A DNA stretch of 64,000 nt. Source: Struthio camelus. Taxonomy: Eukaryota > Chordata > Aves > Struthioniformes > Struthionidae. Every line of letters begins with the position of its first letter. Position 1 is the first letter of the stretch. The translations under genes were made by a program, and so were the position numbers. Of this stretch, positions 12,630 to 25,559 are shown in pieces. The stretch lies in NCBI RefSeq assembly GCF_040807025.1, contig NC_090967.1:1362001-1426000 (forward strand), written 5' to 3'. The notes beneath the pieces were generated by a model. That model worked only from the letters and a program-made list of their open reading frames with translations, made no database searches and was not told the DNA's origin.

Positions 12630-13500
12630 GCATCAAGGCCCTCTGGCCCGAGGGAGACCCTTTCCCGGGGGGCCGGGGAGGGCCGCGGGCCCCCAGGCTC
12701 GGGGCCCGCAGCACCCCACACTGCCCCGGCGGGCCTCGACGTGGCGTCCACGGCCCTCCGGTTCCGGTGCCTCCGCTGCGCCAAGGCCTCCCCGCGGCGG
12801 CCCTGCCTCCAACCGCGGCGCTGCCCACGCGGGCCCCCCGAGGCCGGCGAGGCCGGGCGGAGAAGCAGCAGGCAGGGTTGAGCGGCGAGCGGCCAGGCCT
12901 CGGACGGCGCCCGGGGGTCCTGCCCGCCGCGCGGGGAGCAGCGCCTGGGCCGGCCCCGCCCCGAGGCCACCGCCTCCTCACCCCCCTCCGGGCGCGCACA
13001 GCCGCGACGCGGCGCGGGTCTCCGCGGTAACCTGGTCAGCACCGCCCCGGGGAGCAGGCCCGGGACAGTGCCCGGGAGAGGCAGGAGGTGAGGGGCGGGC
13101 ACTGTCCGGGTGGTTCGGGGGGCTGTCGATGCCCAGGGGGAGGGACGGGAGTGGCCTGGCAGGGAGGTGGCGGGTAGCGGAGGACAGGCGGCAAGCGCCA
13201 GGGGGGTGAAGTAACGGCGGGAGCCGGGGCCAGCTGGCGGTGCCGGCAGGGGGGTACCGGTTAGAGCCGGCAGTGCCGGGAGGGTACAAGGGGAGCTGAC
13301 GGGGCCGGGGAGTTATGGGGGGCAGCAGCAGTGCCTGAAGAGGTAACGGGGATAACCGATGGGAGCGGGCAGTGTTTGGGGGGTGATAGGGGGAGCAGCA
13401 GTGCCGGGGGCGGGTGGTGAGAGGGCGAACCGGCAGCGCCGGCGCGAAGTAAACACGGCGCGGGGAGGAGGCGGCAGCGCCGGGGAGAGGTAACGGGAGG
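12630..13500. promoter_or_regulatory. CpG island, candidate promoter
   Basis: GC content jumps sharply and CpG dinucleotides become dense between about 12630 and 13500, unlike the AT-rich, CpG-poor DNA on both sides. Unmethylated islands like this normally mark vertebrate promoters. The only cellular gene visible in the window is the + strand ceramide synthase, whose first coding exon lies 28 kb downstream just after a splice acceptor. It therefore needs at least one upstream non-coding exon, and this island is the natural candidate. A divergent gene to the left or an unrelated lncRNA is also possible. Long open frames here on both strands are GC-driven artefacts. Confidence 0.75.
13082..13093 (+). 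other. Candidate 5' splice site at island centre
   Basis: GAG|GTGAGG, with the intron starting at 13088, is a good match to the vertebrate donor consensus. Its position inside the CpG island fits the end of a non-coding first exon. GTAA and GTGA strings are common in this GC-rich block, so the site is only a candidate. Confidence 0.25.
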
Positions 13501-13690
13501 AGGCGGCAGTGCTGGGGGGGGGATCAGCAGTTTCGGGAAGAGTAATGGGGAAGGGAACGGGGGACAGCTGGCAGTGCTGGGGGGGAGGGTGCCGGGGGAG
13601 ATGGCAGTGTCGAGTGAGGTGACTAGGAAGAGCCAGCAGTGCTGGAGCGGGGAGCAATAAGGGTGCCTGGCATTGCAGGGGGCAGGGGCA
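13205..13690. repeat. Degenerate GC-rich minisatellite at island edge
   Basis: The block GGCAGTGCCGGGG and close variants recurs roughly every 29-58 bp. Anchors are near 13236, 13269, 13327, 13368, 13397, 13432, 13473, 13505, 13570, 13603 and 13635. Between anchors, variants of AGGTAACGGGG recur. The units are unequal and diverged, so this is an old variable-length minisatellite rather than a fresh array. It forms the 3' shoulder of the CpG island and is strongly G-rich on the + strand. Confidence 0.7.
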
Positions 13691-15386
13691 GAATGACCGA
13701 GGGCGAGGGTCTGGGGGCCTGGGGGAGCGACAGGGTCTGTGGCAGGGCTGCTGGTAGTGGGGAGGCCAGAGGGTGCAGAGGCTGGCAGCGCCCGCAGGGG
13801 GCTGGGGGCTGCTTTGCTAGAGGAAGGGTCAGGCCATGCCAAGGGGCATTGAGGACAGGAGCTGACTGTTTCTGGCAGGGTGACATCGGGGCAAGCACAG
13901 ACTCCTAGTAGGAGCATGGGGAGTGTTGGGCACAGGCAAGCTCCTCAGAGGCTGAGGTTGACTGCTGGCCCTGCTGGCTGGACAGGGTTTGGTGCTCTCA
14001 CAGGGGTGTGATGTCTGTGCCTTGATTTGGATGTTTTTGAGTGGTTTTCTGCCTATTTGGGTAGGCAGAGGAAAGGCCGCCCAGTTCTGGCATACTGCAT
14101 CTCTACCTGAGACCATAGGTAGACTTTGGGGATAGCTGGTGTTTTGGTCAGTGCTGTTACATTCTTACATCTGGCATCTCTCCAAATCCAAATTTCATAT
14201 GAGGCCTCAGAAAGCTGCTTGAAGACCCAGGCCTGGCAGCACAGAGTTGCCCAGAGCCTTCTGAATCATAACAACCTCTGTCTCTTTGTGACAGATATGA
14301 TTTCCCTCCTGTGATCTACCCTGATGCAAAGGGAGAACAGATAAGTGTCTTTGTTTTTTCCTGCCCAAAATGCTTGGACTATGCTCTTCAAAGCTCTGAA
14401 GAGGATTTCTCAATAGATAGGCATATTTCAATAGGATAGACCTTTGAAGGGCATGGGAATTTTAGGCCCAAGTCTAGGGCTGCAGCTGCTGTAGTCCCTG
14501 GATTAGGTCAGAAATTTCGCTTTAGTTTTGAAGAGTAAATATATGGCCACTGTGACCAGGGAAATCGCCTTAACGATGAGAGTGTTGCTGAAGGACAGAT
14601 TCTTGCTAAGTCTGCAAAAGTCATAGTAAAAGAGAGATGTTGCTGACCAACTCCTCATGCCAGTCCCAGCAGAGATAAGATTTATGGGAAGAGTTCAGAG
14701 GACCTGTCTCTCATGCACTTGGGTACCCTTTGCTGGATAGAATAGATGCTACATGTCCTCTTTTGTTGACTGTGCCAATCTGGAGGAAGAGAAAAATCCT
14801 TTGTGCAGTTCTCTCATAAAAAGAGGAGTTTCCATGCTTCTGGTATAGCACAGCCAGATATTATGAAATCAATACAGAAATAAAGGGCTATATTGAATTG
14901 TCTTTGTGGTGAAGAAGGTCAGAATAGACAATCATAATGGTCGTTTTTGAGAAACCATTCTACCTTCCTATTGGTAGCTATTTGTTGCGGTCCTTCAGTA
15001 TTGCACTCTTAACCCTTTGCATGGAAGAATGATGAAATTGAGAAAAGATTTTCCTGCTGACAATGAAAAGGCAAAGCTGGCCATGAAGCCATGAGGCTGA
15101 AAGAATGTGTTTGTGATTTTGAGCTAAAAAAAAAAGAGTTTTGTGATGGTCAAAACGCAAGGGTCATAAGGCCAAAAAATTCAGCTTAGGTCAAAGTTGC
15201 AAGAAACCAAAACAAATCCTGGATCGGGAACTTCACTTCTGGAATCATTTAAAGTCAGACTAGACTGTAAGTTTAGAGAAAGCGGAGCTGTTACATACTG
15301 GTTGTATGGTATGGGCTAGCGGTACTCTTTTTGTCCTTGCATGACAGTTGAATAAGATTAATGTTAGGTATCAGAACATGAGAACA

Positions 15387-15411
15387 TTTTCTTGGAATGT
15401 TTCCAAGAAAA
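15387..15411. repeat. Perfect 11-bp inverted repeat with 3-nt loop
   Basis: The arms TTTTCTTGGAA (15387-15397) and TTCCAAGAAAA (15401-15411) are exact reverse complements around the loop TGT. The stem is too short for a microRNA precursor on its own, and I assign no function. Confidence 0.8.
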
Positions 15412-15740
15412 GATAATGTTTAATATGAATTTAGGCATCCAAATTTTTGCTAGCGAGATTCAAAAATATTCCCTTATTTATCTCCACCTGTGACATAAAG
15501 ATAAAATTTCATTGTTGTGCAAGCTTAATGTGAAGTTTTATTAGATGAGTTTTGCAAAAGTCAGATGGAAGATGTTTGAGAGTACAAACATGGTGAATTC
15601 TGTCCTCCAGAGGAGCCAATCTCTCTTTTGACCAGTCAGGGACTGCTATAAGATGCGAAAATGTGCTGATGATTCATCTGTCAACAAGCTCAAGTTTAGG
15701 AAGATATTCATGAGACTTGAAGAAACTTACAAACACAAGG

Positions 15741-15780
15741 AGCTTTTTCCCCATTTCTGTTTAAAAAAAGGGAAAAAGCT
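15741..15780. repeat. Perfect 11-bp inverted repeat with 18-nt loop
   Basis: The arms AGCTTTTTCCC (15741-15751) and GGGAAAAAGCT (15770-15780) are exact reverse complements. The loop is A/T-rich. It could fold as a hairpin in RNA from either strand, but nothing nearby suggests a role. Confidence 0.8.
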
Positions 15781-18770
15781 TTTATATTGTTAACCCAAGG
15801 CTGTTTGCTGGAAGATAACGGACCCTGTGAGGTGCTTGTGCTTCAGTTCAGCAAAGAAGCTGGCAAAATAGGACAGTGCGTCTGACATTAAGCCAAAATT
15901 TCTTTTTTTGCTATCTATGGCTAGAATCAGTGCTATTGAGTGAGGAATACCTGTTCTGGTTTATTAGCTATTACAGATTGATGGAATTCATATAAAACAT
16001 GAATTTTCTTAACGTAATTCCCTTCTCTAGTGTTATAATTATACCAAGGAGGTAAAGCAGAGAGAAGAGGTTTCTCAGTTTGATAGCTGCTTCCAGGCAG
16101 AAAGGAGAGGAAATATAGACAATGAAAAATAAATGTTACATTGTCCTTCCATTTTAGTCCTCCTGACTATAAAAGAAGTCTGCAGAAACTATTTATTTCT
16201 ACAATCTGTCACACAGGTTATTCAGATGGACTCAGCTTCTCTATTCATAAGTAGCAAAGTTTAGATTCCTGCTGCAAACTCCACAGTCTACATTTGAGGA
16301 GCTAATGCTGTATTTCAGCTGTAATCAAAAGAAAAATGTCTCTTCTGGATTGATGCCCTTTTCTTTTGTTCTTAGAGAGTTGATCAGGAGGCCCTAATCT
16401 ACCAAGAACTAGATGTGAAGGGAAGTACTTGGAGATGATTAAGCTGTCTACTCTTAGCTCCCACGTCCACTTGAGGACGCTGGCCCATCTGAAATCTGAA
16501 GCCCTAAGGCTGCATGGCTGACTTGTGCAGACATCATCAAACACTTAAAATGTTAGGTTTCTAATGTTGACTTTTCTAGTAGAAATAGGTCTAGAGAAAG
16601 TTTCTTTTTAACACCACTCCCTCCCTTCTCCACATGAGGAAATTCCTTTTTTTTCTCTCTTCATGCGGTCACCAGCTTGATGGAAGGTATTTTTATTGTT
16701 GTTTGGAAGGTTATTTGTGGTTTTCTGACATTCTTTTGAATGGAGAACTTAAATGACAGAGAGAAAGAGTTGGAAGAGTCAATATAGTAGCCTATTTTGT
16801 GTAGACCTAGTGGTGTCCAGTAAACAGAAATCAGTTTATCAGTCATTCCTGCTAAATGGGAATTTTTGTGAAGGATAACTGATGCCCAATCTTTGATTAC
16901 ATTCTTGAGCCCAAGAAGAATCCATAGCAAAAAAGTGTCGGGAAAGTCTAATTGCCTTCTGTCCCTTGAGCTATGCAGCAGTGCTGTTACAGCTTAAGCT
17001 GTTTTTTGCTATTGGTCCATGGTATCACAGACTTGGGAGCACCCTCTATATGTCAAGAAAACTGAAAATAAACTCCTGCCTGTAGCAGTACAGTTCACAG
17101 CTCTTAATGCCATACAGATGGGAAACTCAGCTGTACAGGTACATTCCATGTACATTGACAGATGTCTTTAAGAAATTGAAGTGCATTTTACGGGTTGATT
17201 TGGCCAGGAGAAGTCTATTGTAGAGACATTCCTTATCTGAAGATACCTGAACAGGCCATGAGTTCTCAGGGCTCCATGTTTTTAGTAGCATTATGTAGCA
17301 GGTAGAAGCAAAGACAACTAACAGTACAGGAGCATCCAGAAGAAGCCTAAATATCTGGAAACTCTGAAACTTTAATAAATGTTTGTATATCGGTCCTCAA
17401 ACAAATTTTACCTGGATCTTCATTTGGAAATCACGGTTTAGCATGAGAAAAATAGAAGAAACTACACTTCTATCAGAAGGATAGTACCAGCTCTAGCTCT
17501 GAATCTTTTTTCCAGCTGTAGATATTAACTTAAGATTTACCTCAAGACCTCGGTTTAGAGCTGTGGCAGATGAAGATACATTCTTAATTCCTTGGCCAAA
17601 CATATCATTTTTCTTCTTATTTTCTCACACTTCTAGTCCTTCCTGAACCTGGGTATGGTCAAGCTAGAATGTGCCAACCTGATTCTATTTTGCCAACTAT
17701 TCATACTGTTTCATTTTGATTCTGAGAATTTACAAAAGTTTGGGAAAGCTGAGTGCCGAAAAGCTTTTAAGCAATTAAGAATACACCTGTTTGTAAAAGC
17801 TTGATGTTGAAAAGCTCTCCCTTGTAAAAACAAGGTATCAGCAATGTGTTGTCAAACTCTTGGTTTCAGATGGAAAATTAATACTGTTTTCTAAATTTGA
17901 GTTGTGTATTGTAACGCCAGCTCTTAAGATATTCTGAACTGTCCCCTGCAGAGATTTTTACGACAAGTTTGCTTTGTGGCTCTTAACTTTAGAAAAGTTC
18001 CTCTTCTTTTCTAAAATATGTATAACAGAGAGCAATACACCACAGGCTAGGAAAGGAACTGAAAGATTCTGTATAGCTTTCATTTTTACATTCTCTGCTA
18101 CTAGGAAGCAACATATTTGGGATTGGTTAAAAAAAATCAAACTGCAGAATAAGCAGAAATGCAGAATTCCTACTTGTGAGTAAAGATTGTAATAATTGAT
18201 TGTTTAGTCAGTGCAGCTGCAAGTGGTAAGCCTTTAGCCATCTAGAAATGCTTCTGAGTTTGGCTTCATTTTCTTCCAAGGTAGTTATAACCCGGGAACT
18301 TCTCATTTTGGAGAGTGCTGCCCACAGAGCCAATATAAAAGAGTTTCTTTTGTGACCAATGCTTACAGCAGATTGAATGGTTTAACATCCATTCTTTAGC
18401 AGCTGGGTCGCTATGTCTCTATGTTATAATGATTTGTCAAGACTTAGGAAATGATTTAAAGCCAAAAATCTCTCAGGGAATCTTAAGATCTTAATTAATA
18501 TCTATTTTTTTCTGTGAAAGAGTAAAACATAGTGAGAATGTAATCGTACACAGCTTTTTTTGGTCAGACATGGTTAAAGGAAAGTTTTACATGCTTGCTA
18601 CTTACCCCTAAGAGAAATATGAGAGCAATACAAGTGTACGGGTTTTTATGTAATGTAATGCTGAGGGTCCCTGCAAGTTAGTTAAATATATACACTCAAT
18701 ATTTGTTTTGGGCTTTATATATAAAACATTTAGACTTAATTTTTTTTTTGTTTTGGGTTTTTTTTTTCAG

Positions 18771-18825
18771 GTTCCTTTTGCAGAGGTCAATAGGGACTTC
18801 ATGACATGAATCTGGATGTTTTCAG
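18771..18825 (+). other. Speculative non-coding exon (55 bp)
   Basis: A long T-rich tract ending TTTTTTTTTCAG at 18770 is an excellent 3' splice site. Fifty-five bases later, TTTTCAG|GTATGG gives an acceptable donor with the intron at 18826. It lies between the CpG island and the first ceramide synthase coding exon, where a 5' UTR exon would be expected. No coding potential is visible. T-rich tracts often create acceptor-like strings by chance, so this is only a pointer for RNA-seq. Confidence 0.15.
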
Positions 18826-21800
18826 GTATGGTGTTGCAGTTATGACATTTGGAACACAATGGAGATGCTTTCTGCAATGCCATAGTTTGATCAGTTTGAG
18901 CTGGCATTCCTACAGAGAGAAGCCACAGCTTTGCCCTGCCCCAAGCCACTGGTTCTGGTTTTGGGTCATCCCTTTCCTTGAGCCAACTCAAACATTCTTG
19001 AAGCCAGGTAGTGAGTCACATTAGGGAACTGTTGTGAGGGAAAATCAATTCAGAGTGCAAAAGGTTTCGTTTTAACCCAGATCTTTTTCTTGGCCTTGCT
19101 CACTGTGAGGTATCACATATACTTGTGTAGAGTATTGGAAGGTAGTGACAGTGATATGGGAATGAGCAGATCAGGAACAGGTGGAGGCCTGGGCCTATTC
19201 TTTGATAGCAGTGTTAGTTTGCACTGGCTTTAACTGTGACAGGAGGCGGGTATTTTTGCTCTGGAAAGAACCGGCAGTTTTATTTTAAGGATAGTAGGGA
19301 GATCTCCCACGCATTGATATAATCTTAAAGGAAATGTGTCTGTTTCCTCCCTTGCTGTGCTCATCTCTGCTTCAGTCTTTGGCTTTGTTTAGGTGAAAGC
19401 AAACTTACTTGAATGAAGATTATAAAAGCTCAAAGGGCTAACATCTGTAAGCCAAAACAAATAGTTCGTCTTGTTTTTCTGTTCTGTGGACTCTAACTTA
19501 CGTATACTTGTTTTCTGAGATGCTGAAAATGGAGTCCATAAGTCACAGCGACTATCTGGAAGACCACTTTTTTTTTTTTTTTTTTTTTAGTTTGGCTTCT
19601 TTGGAAGCATTCTGACATTGATATGACATGGCTAATACACACTAAAATCCTAGTCTGGAGCTGACTCTACTTCAGTAGTGAGGATAGAGCCTATGGGTAA
19701 GAACAAAGTGTAATGGGATTCCCACTGTCGGAATGGTTTGTTGTACTCTGTGTGTTATCTCTTGCTTATGTCTCTAATGTCCACTCCAAATTTCTTCCCT
19801 ATTGGAGATTGGAGATAACATATGCTTTCACCTGAAGAGGAAGGGGGAGCCAGGAGACTTAATTTGATACCAAACCTTACTTAAAAGTAGACTGCTTTTT
19901 AAAAAGCAAAAATCATGTGATTATTCCCTACTAGTAAACTGAATCATCCTGATTTTAGTTAATATTAATAGGGTAGCTGGACATTGCAGACACATCTGTC
20001 GTGGAATGTGTCATAGCTTTAGAATTTATGACAATATTTTCATTGTAATACAGCACAATACAGACTGTGTTAGACAAGCTTTAGCTCATACAGTCTCCAG
20101 ACCTGGGGTGTATCTGATATAGAGGCATCTAGGAAACTCTGACAAGAGCTGGGGCCCAGCATCCTTGCCCAGGAGGGTATAGAGCCCTGGCATACACAGT
20201 CTGGGTTCTGTAGTTGTACCACTGCTTCATAGTCTTTAAAGGGGCTTGTTATTTTATCGCACAGGGGAGCTCAGTTCCAGCGGCCGTTGCCCAAGCAAAA
20301 CTGATATTTGTTGCAAAGCTACCATAGTGGACTAAGCTGTGCAATGCTCTCCACCAGTTATATCCTTGCTGTCAGAGGAAAAAGATAGAGCTTCTCTCCC
20401 TGATCCTGTTCTCAAATATATGTACCCATGATGGGACTCAGTGGTGGTCTTGGTCTTTCACATGGACACTGTGGCTGAAGGCTCTTTTCCCCAGGTTGCT
20501 GAAATATATTGCAACTCCTTGTTTCATGTCTTTGAGAAATCAAATGTCATTGTTTTCCCAGTTTTGGAAATCCACTGATGGCTGTTTTTTCTTTTGGGGG
20601 TAATTGTTGTGGTGTATTCCTGTTTCCTGAGGAGTACACCTTCAGCATGGTGTGTCCATAATTACATACTCAATTAATAGCGTAGCCATGTTGAGAATCC
20701 AGTGCGTATTCTCCACTCCTTTTTCCAATATGCTCTTGCTTTACTTAATTCAGGAGTAGCTGTCATTTGCATAAATAGGAAGTATGTTCTAAGAAGTCTA
20801 AACGTGTTAATTCAGTTAACTTCAAGATTGATTCAACTTTTATGGAATTTATTTTTGAAAACAACTAGTTTCTTTGTTTTAAAAGGCAATTCCAAAAATC
20901 AAGGCATTCTTCCCATACTTTGCTTTGTGGGATTGTCACACAGATGGCCACAGACACAGGCATGGCATATGCCTTCCAACATAACAAGTGCTGATGCCCT
21001 GAATCAAAATAGATAAGGCAAAAAAAATCTGGAAAGAGGGAAATTACAGGATCTGCTCAGGTTATTTTTTCTGTAATAAGTAGAATTATTTTTACCCATT
21101 AGGGTACTATCAGAACTTTTTGGGGAACTGCTTCTCAATTGTCCATCTGTCTTTCTTTATATATATATAAAATATATCTTTCTTCTGGGGGAATTGGAGG
21201 ATGTTATGTTAGCAGTTGTGTGTAATGTTTTCAGAGAGAAGATCAGAGCAATTTTTGTGTTTAGAGATGATACTAAAGTAAAAACATGAATCCAGAATTC
21301 CTGAATTTGTTATGATTTTTTTGTAATGTTATTTTGCCTTAGTAATTAAAACAGCTTGCGGTGAATTGAAGTAAGAAGAAAGTGTCCCAGTATCTGTGTT
21401 TTAAAAATAAACCCTGAGCTCAGCCAGCATGAATCAGGGCTGTGCTGTGAGAGCCAGAGATGTTAACTTTGTACAGCGAGACCAAATGGTTGTGACTGAC
21501 ATTCTGGCTTGTGCTCCAGGTTGGCTTATTCACTTTCTGTAACTGATATAGGTATGATTGTCTCAGCTCAGGCAGGACAGAACAGGTGGCTACGGTAAGG
21601 ATAAATTAATGTGTTTAATGCAGAGAGACTGGTCCCGTGTGGAATAAATGTGGTGTTTGAATCATCTGTCGCAGTCCCATGGCTTACATCTGCAGTGTAA
21701 CGCAAGGACTCCTGATTAGCAGAGCAGGAGGCAGAAACTGCAGCTTAAGAAAGGACTTTATGTTAATGATAGAGATAGAGAAGACCACCTAGGCTAAGTA

Positions 21801-24800
21801 GCCAGAAGCAAATGCATTCATCAAGTCTGCATTCTGCAGGACTGCTCATTAAAATAGTCCCATCCCTCGTCACACAGAGAAACCATTGTGTCATGCCAAA
21901 ATTGCTAGATAAATAGCACAATATGGTTTGAGCAATAAGTATCATGACAAATAATATACAAGCCGATAATGATTTGTTTATATAATAGCTAAAGCACAGT
22001 TGCGGACAGGATCCACTGATGTTAGATACTATCACAGAAAAGAACAAAGAAGGACAGAGTTTTACTTTGTGATTTATAAGCTATCCATGTTAGAGTGCTT
22101 TTAAGTTACCTCTGCTAATTAAGAATTAACAGTTCATATTCAAATCATGTCTTTTTTTAAAAAAGCATCCTTACATGATAGATTGTGTTACTAATTAAGC
22201 AGTAATAGTCATAAAAAGTGAAACACTATTCTTTTAATTTTGGAGAAAGGGAAATCTTTATATCAATTTCTGTTTCTTGTTCAGACAATATTTTTAATTT
22301 ATTTTACTTCTTCTGTAGTATTGGGAATGTAGATGTTACTCTCAGATAAGGTTTTGTATTTTGTCTTTTTGAAATGAAGGGAAAATAATGAAAACACTTA
22401 CTAGCTTTAGAGGTATGAGTATCATTAAAAAATCTAATTTTAGAGTAATTAAATTTCAGTTTTCTCTCTAAGCTTTGGAACAGCCTGGTGAGTTTGTGGG
22501 AACAAATACCTGGGGAACTGATGGAACTGTTGATATTAAAATCAAAGCAAGCTGGTGCAAGGTAATTAAAGCCTGTGTGTTTCCTGCGCAAGGGAGGAGA
22601 ATGGAACCTGTGTGAAAAGTCATGCTCTGCATCTCTTAGGTGTGCTAGGTTGTAGTATAGGATGTCTCTCTCTCAGCTTCATGAAGACAAATTCCATTTG
22701 TCTGGAATGATAGATAAGCCGCTTTCTATTTTGTATTGGCATTCAAGATGATCCACTTCCACTTTTACGTTTTATCTTTAGTCTATCTGTGGCACAGAAG
22801 TCATATGCATCTGTTCCTTCACCTTCCTGTTTCCTTGTTTATCATGACTGATTCCCTTGTTTTGACCTAACATTAGCAGTTCAGTCATTCAGTGCTCCAC
22901 TTAGCTGAGTTGAATGTCAGAGCATTGCTAGTAACAGACAATTTCACAGATCTTGGTTGCTGATGTGGTGGATTGGAAAAGACGTGATTGGGGAAATGGA
23001 TCACTTGGGGGATAGCGAAGGACAAATGACAAGTTGAATCATTCTCGAGGTTGGTTGACCGTATAAACAAGGAGCAAGAAAAGAATAATTGGTGAAGCTT
23101 TGGATTGCAGGCGTATAGGAACTCTAGATGAAGCTAGGGATGAAGAGCTTTTGAGAACCAAATATGTAGGTAGTTGAGCTCACGTGGAAGGGAACAGAAA
23201 GGCTTGCCAAGGGTGATTATTAGAGGACAGGTTAGTAGAGAGCCTTCAGATCATGTGGCTATTCAGGAATATTTATGCTTTGAAAGAGCTGAAGGATCAG
23301 GTGACACTCTGGACAAGCTTTGCACTGTCACATGAGCATTTATGAAAGAGGCTTTATTGAAAGCCATGAAGTATTTTAATTCCCCCTTTGAAATCCTGAT
23401 TTATGAAATTGTATTAGAATCTCAGCTTACACTATAAGAAAATTTACTAGCATTCATGGCTGCATCAAGAAGTTTGAAGATGTGACCCAAGTTCTGGTGT
23501 AAGACTTGGAAACCTGAACCCGCTACCTGCTTTTTACTTTTCATGGTTTTTGAGTTGGCATTAAACTTGTTCAGGCCTGGTTTGTGATTTCTGAATAACA
23601 GGGATAGTGATAATCAGTTGAAAAATTTCAGTTGAAGGTAGAAAAGATGTCTGGGGCATGTGTTGTGTCAAAAGGTTCTGGGCAGACCGTTCCTATTTCT
23701 CCAGCATCTGAATCTCCATGCACAGAGCCTGGGTTGTAACCTCCAGAGCTTACCTTTGGAAGAGTCTTGAGGATCTCACATAGTTATTATTTTTTCATGC
23801 TTAAAGTTTTGAACCATATTCAGTGTGTATTCTCACAGTATGTGACTCATTTTAGTCACATTCTCCTCCCAAAATCTGTGAAAAAGCCTATATCAGTTTC
23901 CCAGCACATTACGTGCAGACAGCATCTTTTATAATTCATGTTTAGCCCCGTTGCTGGGTTTCTACTGGAGCTACCAGTCTCCTTAGACCTCAGTCCGACC
24001 AGTAGAGGAACAGGCTGGCCGGGCCTTGAAGCTCTGGCCAGCAGCTTTAGAAGCATGAGAGAAACTGGGATTGTAACTGCTTGTTTTTACTGTCTTTGGA
24101 GAGAAATAGTATTTCTGTTTGGAGGGCTTTTTGACAGGTTTTACTGCTTCTTAACTCAACTGGTAGGAAAAGGTCTTACAAAGGCCTTTCTTACTCTTGC
24201 TTTGTTTCGTATTGATGAATTCAAAGAAAGGAGATTAGCAGTTCAAGGTAAAAGTAAGCTCCCTCTTGATTTCTTTCTGTGATCTCACTTGAGTTCTTAG
24301 CTCACTCTGACCCAGCTCCTGAACCAGAATGGTGTGGGAGGGAGAGAAATTCTAGTCACTGAGGGGAGTTTCTCATTCCTCTGTAAGTGATCTAACCACT
24401 TTGTATTGCTCAGGGGAAGCCATTTCCCATGTTGTGTTTATGGTTCTTTGTGTATTTGTTTCTTAACGAAAGTGGCCCTGGCTGAAGCTTTAGCTGTATT
24501 TCTATTTAAGTCTCCTTTTAGGTCCTGAGAGGGTGTTCAGATTCTTCCAGAATTGCTTGCATGTGTCACAGTGGAATTAAGAGTTAGGAATTGGACTAGC
24601 AGTATGTTGCCATAGTCACTAGCCAGCTCTCAGATCAGCTCAAAGCTGAAACTCCCTCTAATCTCATCTGCATACCTAGAGGCTATCACGTTTTGCTTGG
24701 TTACCTCTCTACTGAGTCCGATAACTTGATTTTCTTCCTCAGTTCTATCAAGTGATGTGAGACAGCAAGTGGTGTTTCTACTGAGAGACTGGAAGAAGTA

Positions 24801-25559
24801 GAAGGCAGTGGAAGAAAGAATGAATGGAGAAAAGCTGAGCAGCTATCTTAGATTTTATACGTGCTTTCTTCTTGCGTTCTCCCGAAAAGCACAGAGAGAT
24901 CTGGGGATACGTGTCTTTATATGTTTTGTCAGGATGTTCTAGCTGGTTTTGGATGCTTCAGCTGCCCTACATGGACACTGGAAATGTCTGATGTTCTTAA
25001 TAAAATATGGTATCCTCTGTAGTCTTCTACACAGTGATGGTAGAACGTGGTGTTCTTGTCTCTCACCATAAAAACAGCGTGCAAACTCCAGGGATTTCTT
25101 TAAAAATATTTTGTTTGTAAGGTTAGCCTTCAGTAGCAGAATACCGATTGTCCCAAAGTGTCAGGACGACACAGTTTATGTTACCTCACCCTATCAGGGA
25201 AATTATAAAGGAAGGTTGTTTGATGTAATAGTACAGCCATGGGCTAAACTCCAGATAGAGCCTACAAAGATCTTCAGCTTTTGTTTCTGCTGCTTTTTAC
25301 ACTGGTTAGGCAACACACCACTTTATTTTTGTGACTAGTTCGACTAATGGATGTTGCTAGTGCTCTGCGTGTGCAGGTCAACCCAAGTGTCTTCAGGTTT
25401 TGTAGGGACGCTCTCTAGGTTCCTGGAGGAGGAACGTGGCAAAATCAGCCATGGTATTTCAAGCTATGCATTTAAGGATGACAAGTTCTTAGTTTTTTTA
25501 ATTTCAGGAGGGCAGATTTTTGCTTGTTCAGGGATGCAATTGGCATAATCTCAAGGGAG
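18826..25559. other. Presumed intronic DNA
   Basis: About 6.7 kb with only chance frames. It includes a T21 run at 19568-19588 directly followed by AG, and an (AT)n patch near 21159-21176. I could not support any exon or mobile element here. Confidence 0.4.
19568..19588. repeat. Poly-T tract (T21)
   Basis: An uninterrupted run of 21 thymines. No SINE body or processed-pseudogene sequence is recognisable next to it, so it is annotated as a simple repeat, likely length-variable. Confidence 0.9.

Larger units (their letters stand above)
13921..18770. other. Presumed intronic or intergenic DNA
   Basis: Non-coding sequence downstream of the island with no recognisable exon. It contains three short perfect inverted repeats: 14048-14055/14062-14069, 15387-15397/15401-15411 and 15741-15751/15770-15780. 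No known repeat family is evident by eye. If the island is the ceramide synthase promoter, this is part of its 5' UTR intron. Confidence 0.4.

Noticed and set aside
12406..13209. 267-codon open frame (and long antisense frames to 13917) across the CpG island
   Set aside because: GC-rich DNA lacks stop codons by chance. The predicted proteins are low-complexity Pro/Arg/Gly/Ala, open on both strands at once, and resemble no family.
15387..15411. Hairpin as a microRNA precursor
   Set aside because: The perfect stem is only 11 bp with a 3-nt loop. Extension beyond the arms pairs poorly.
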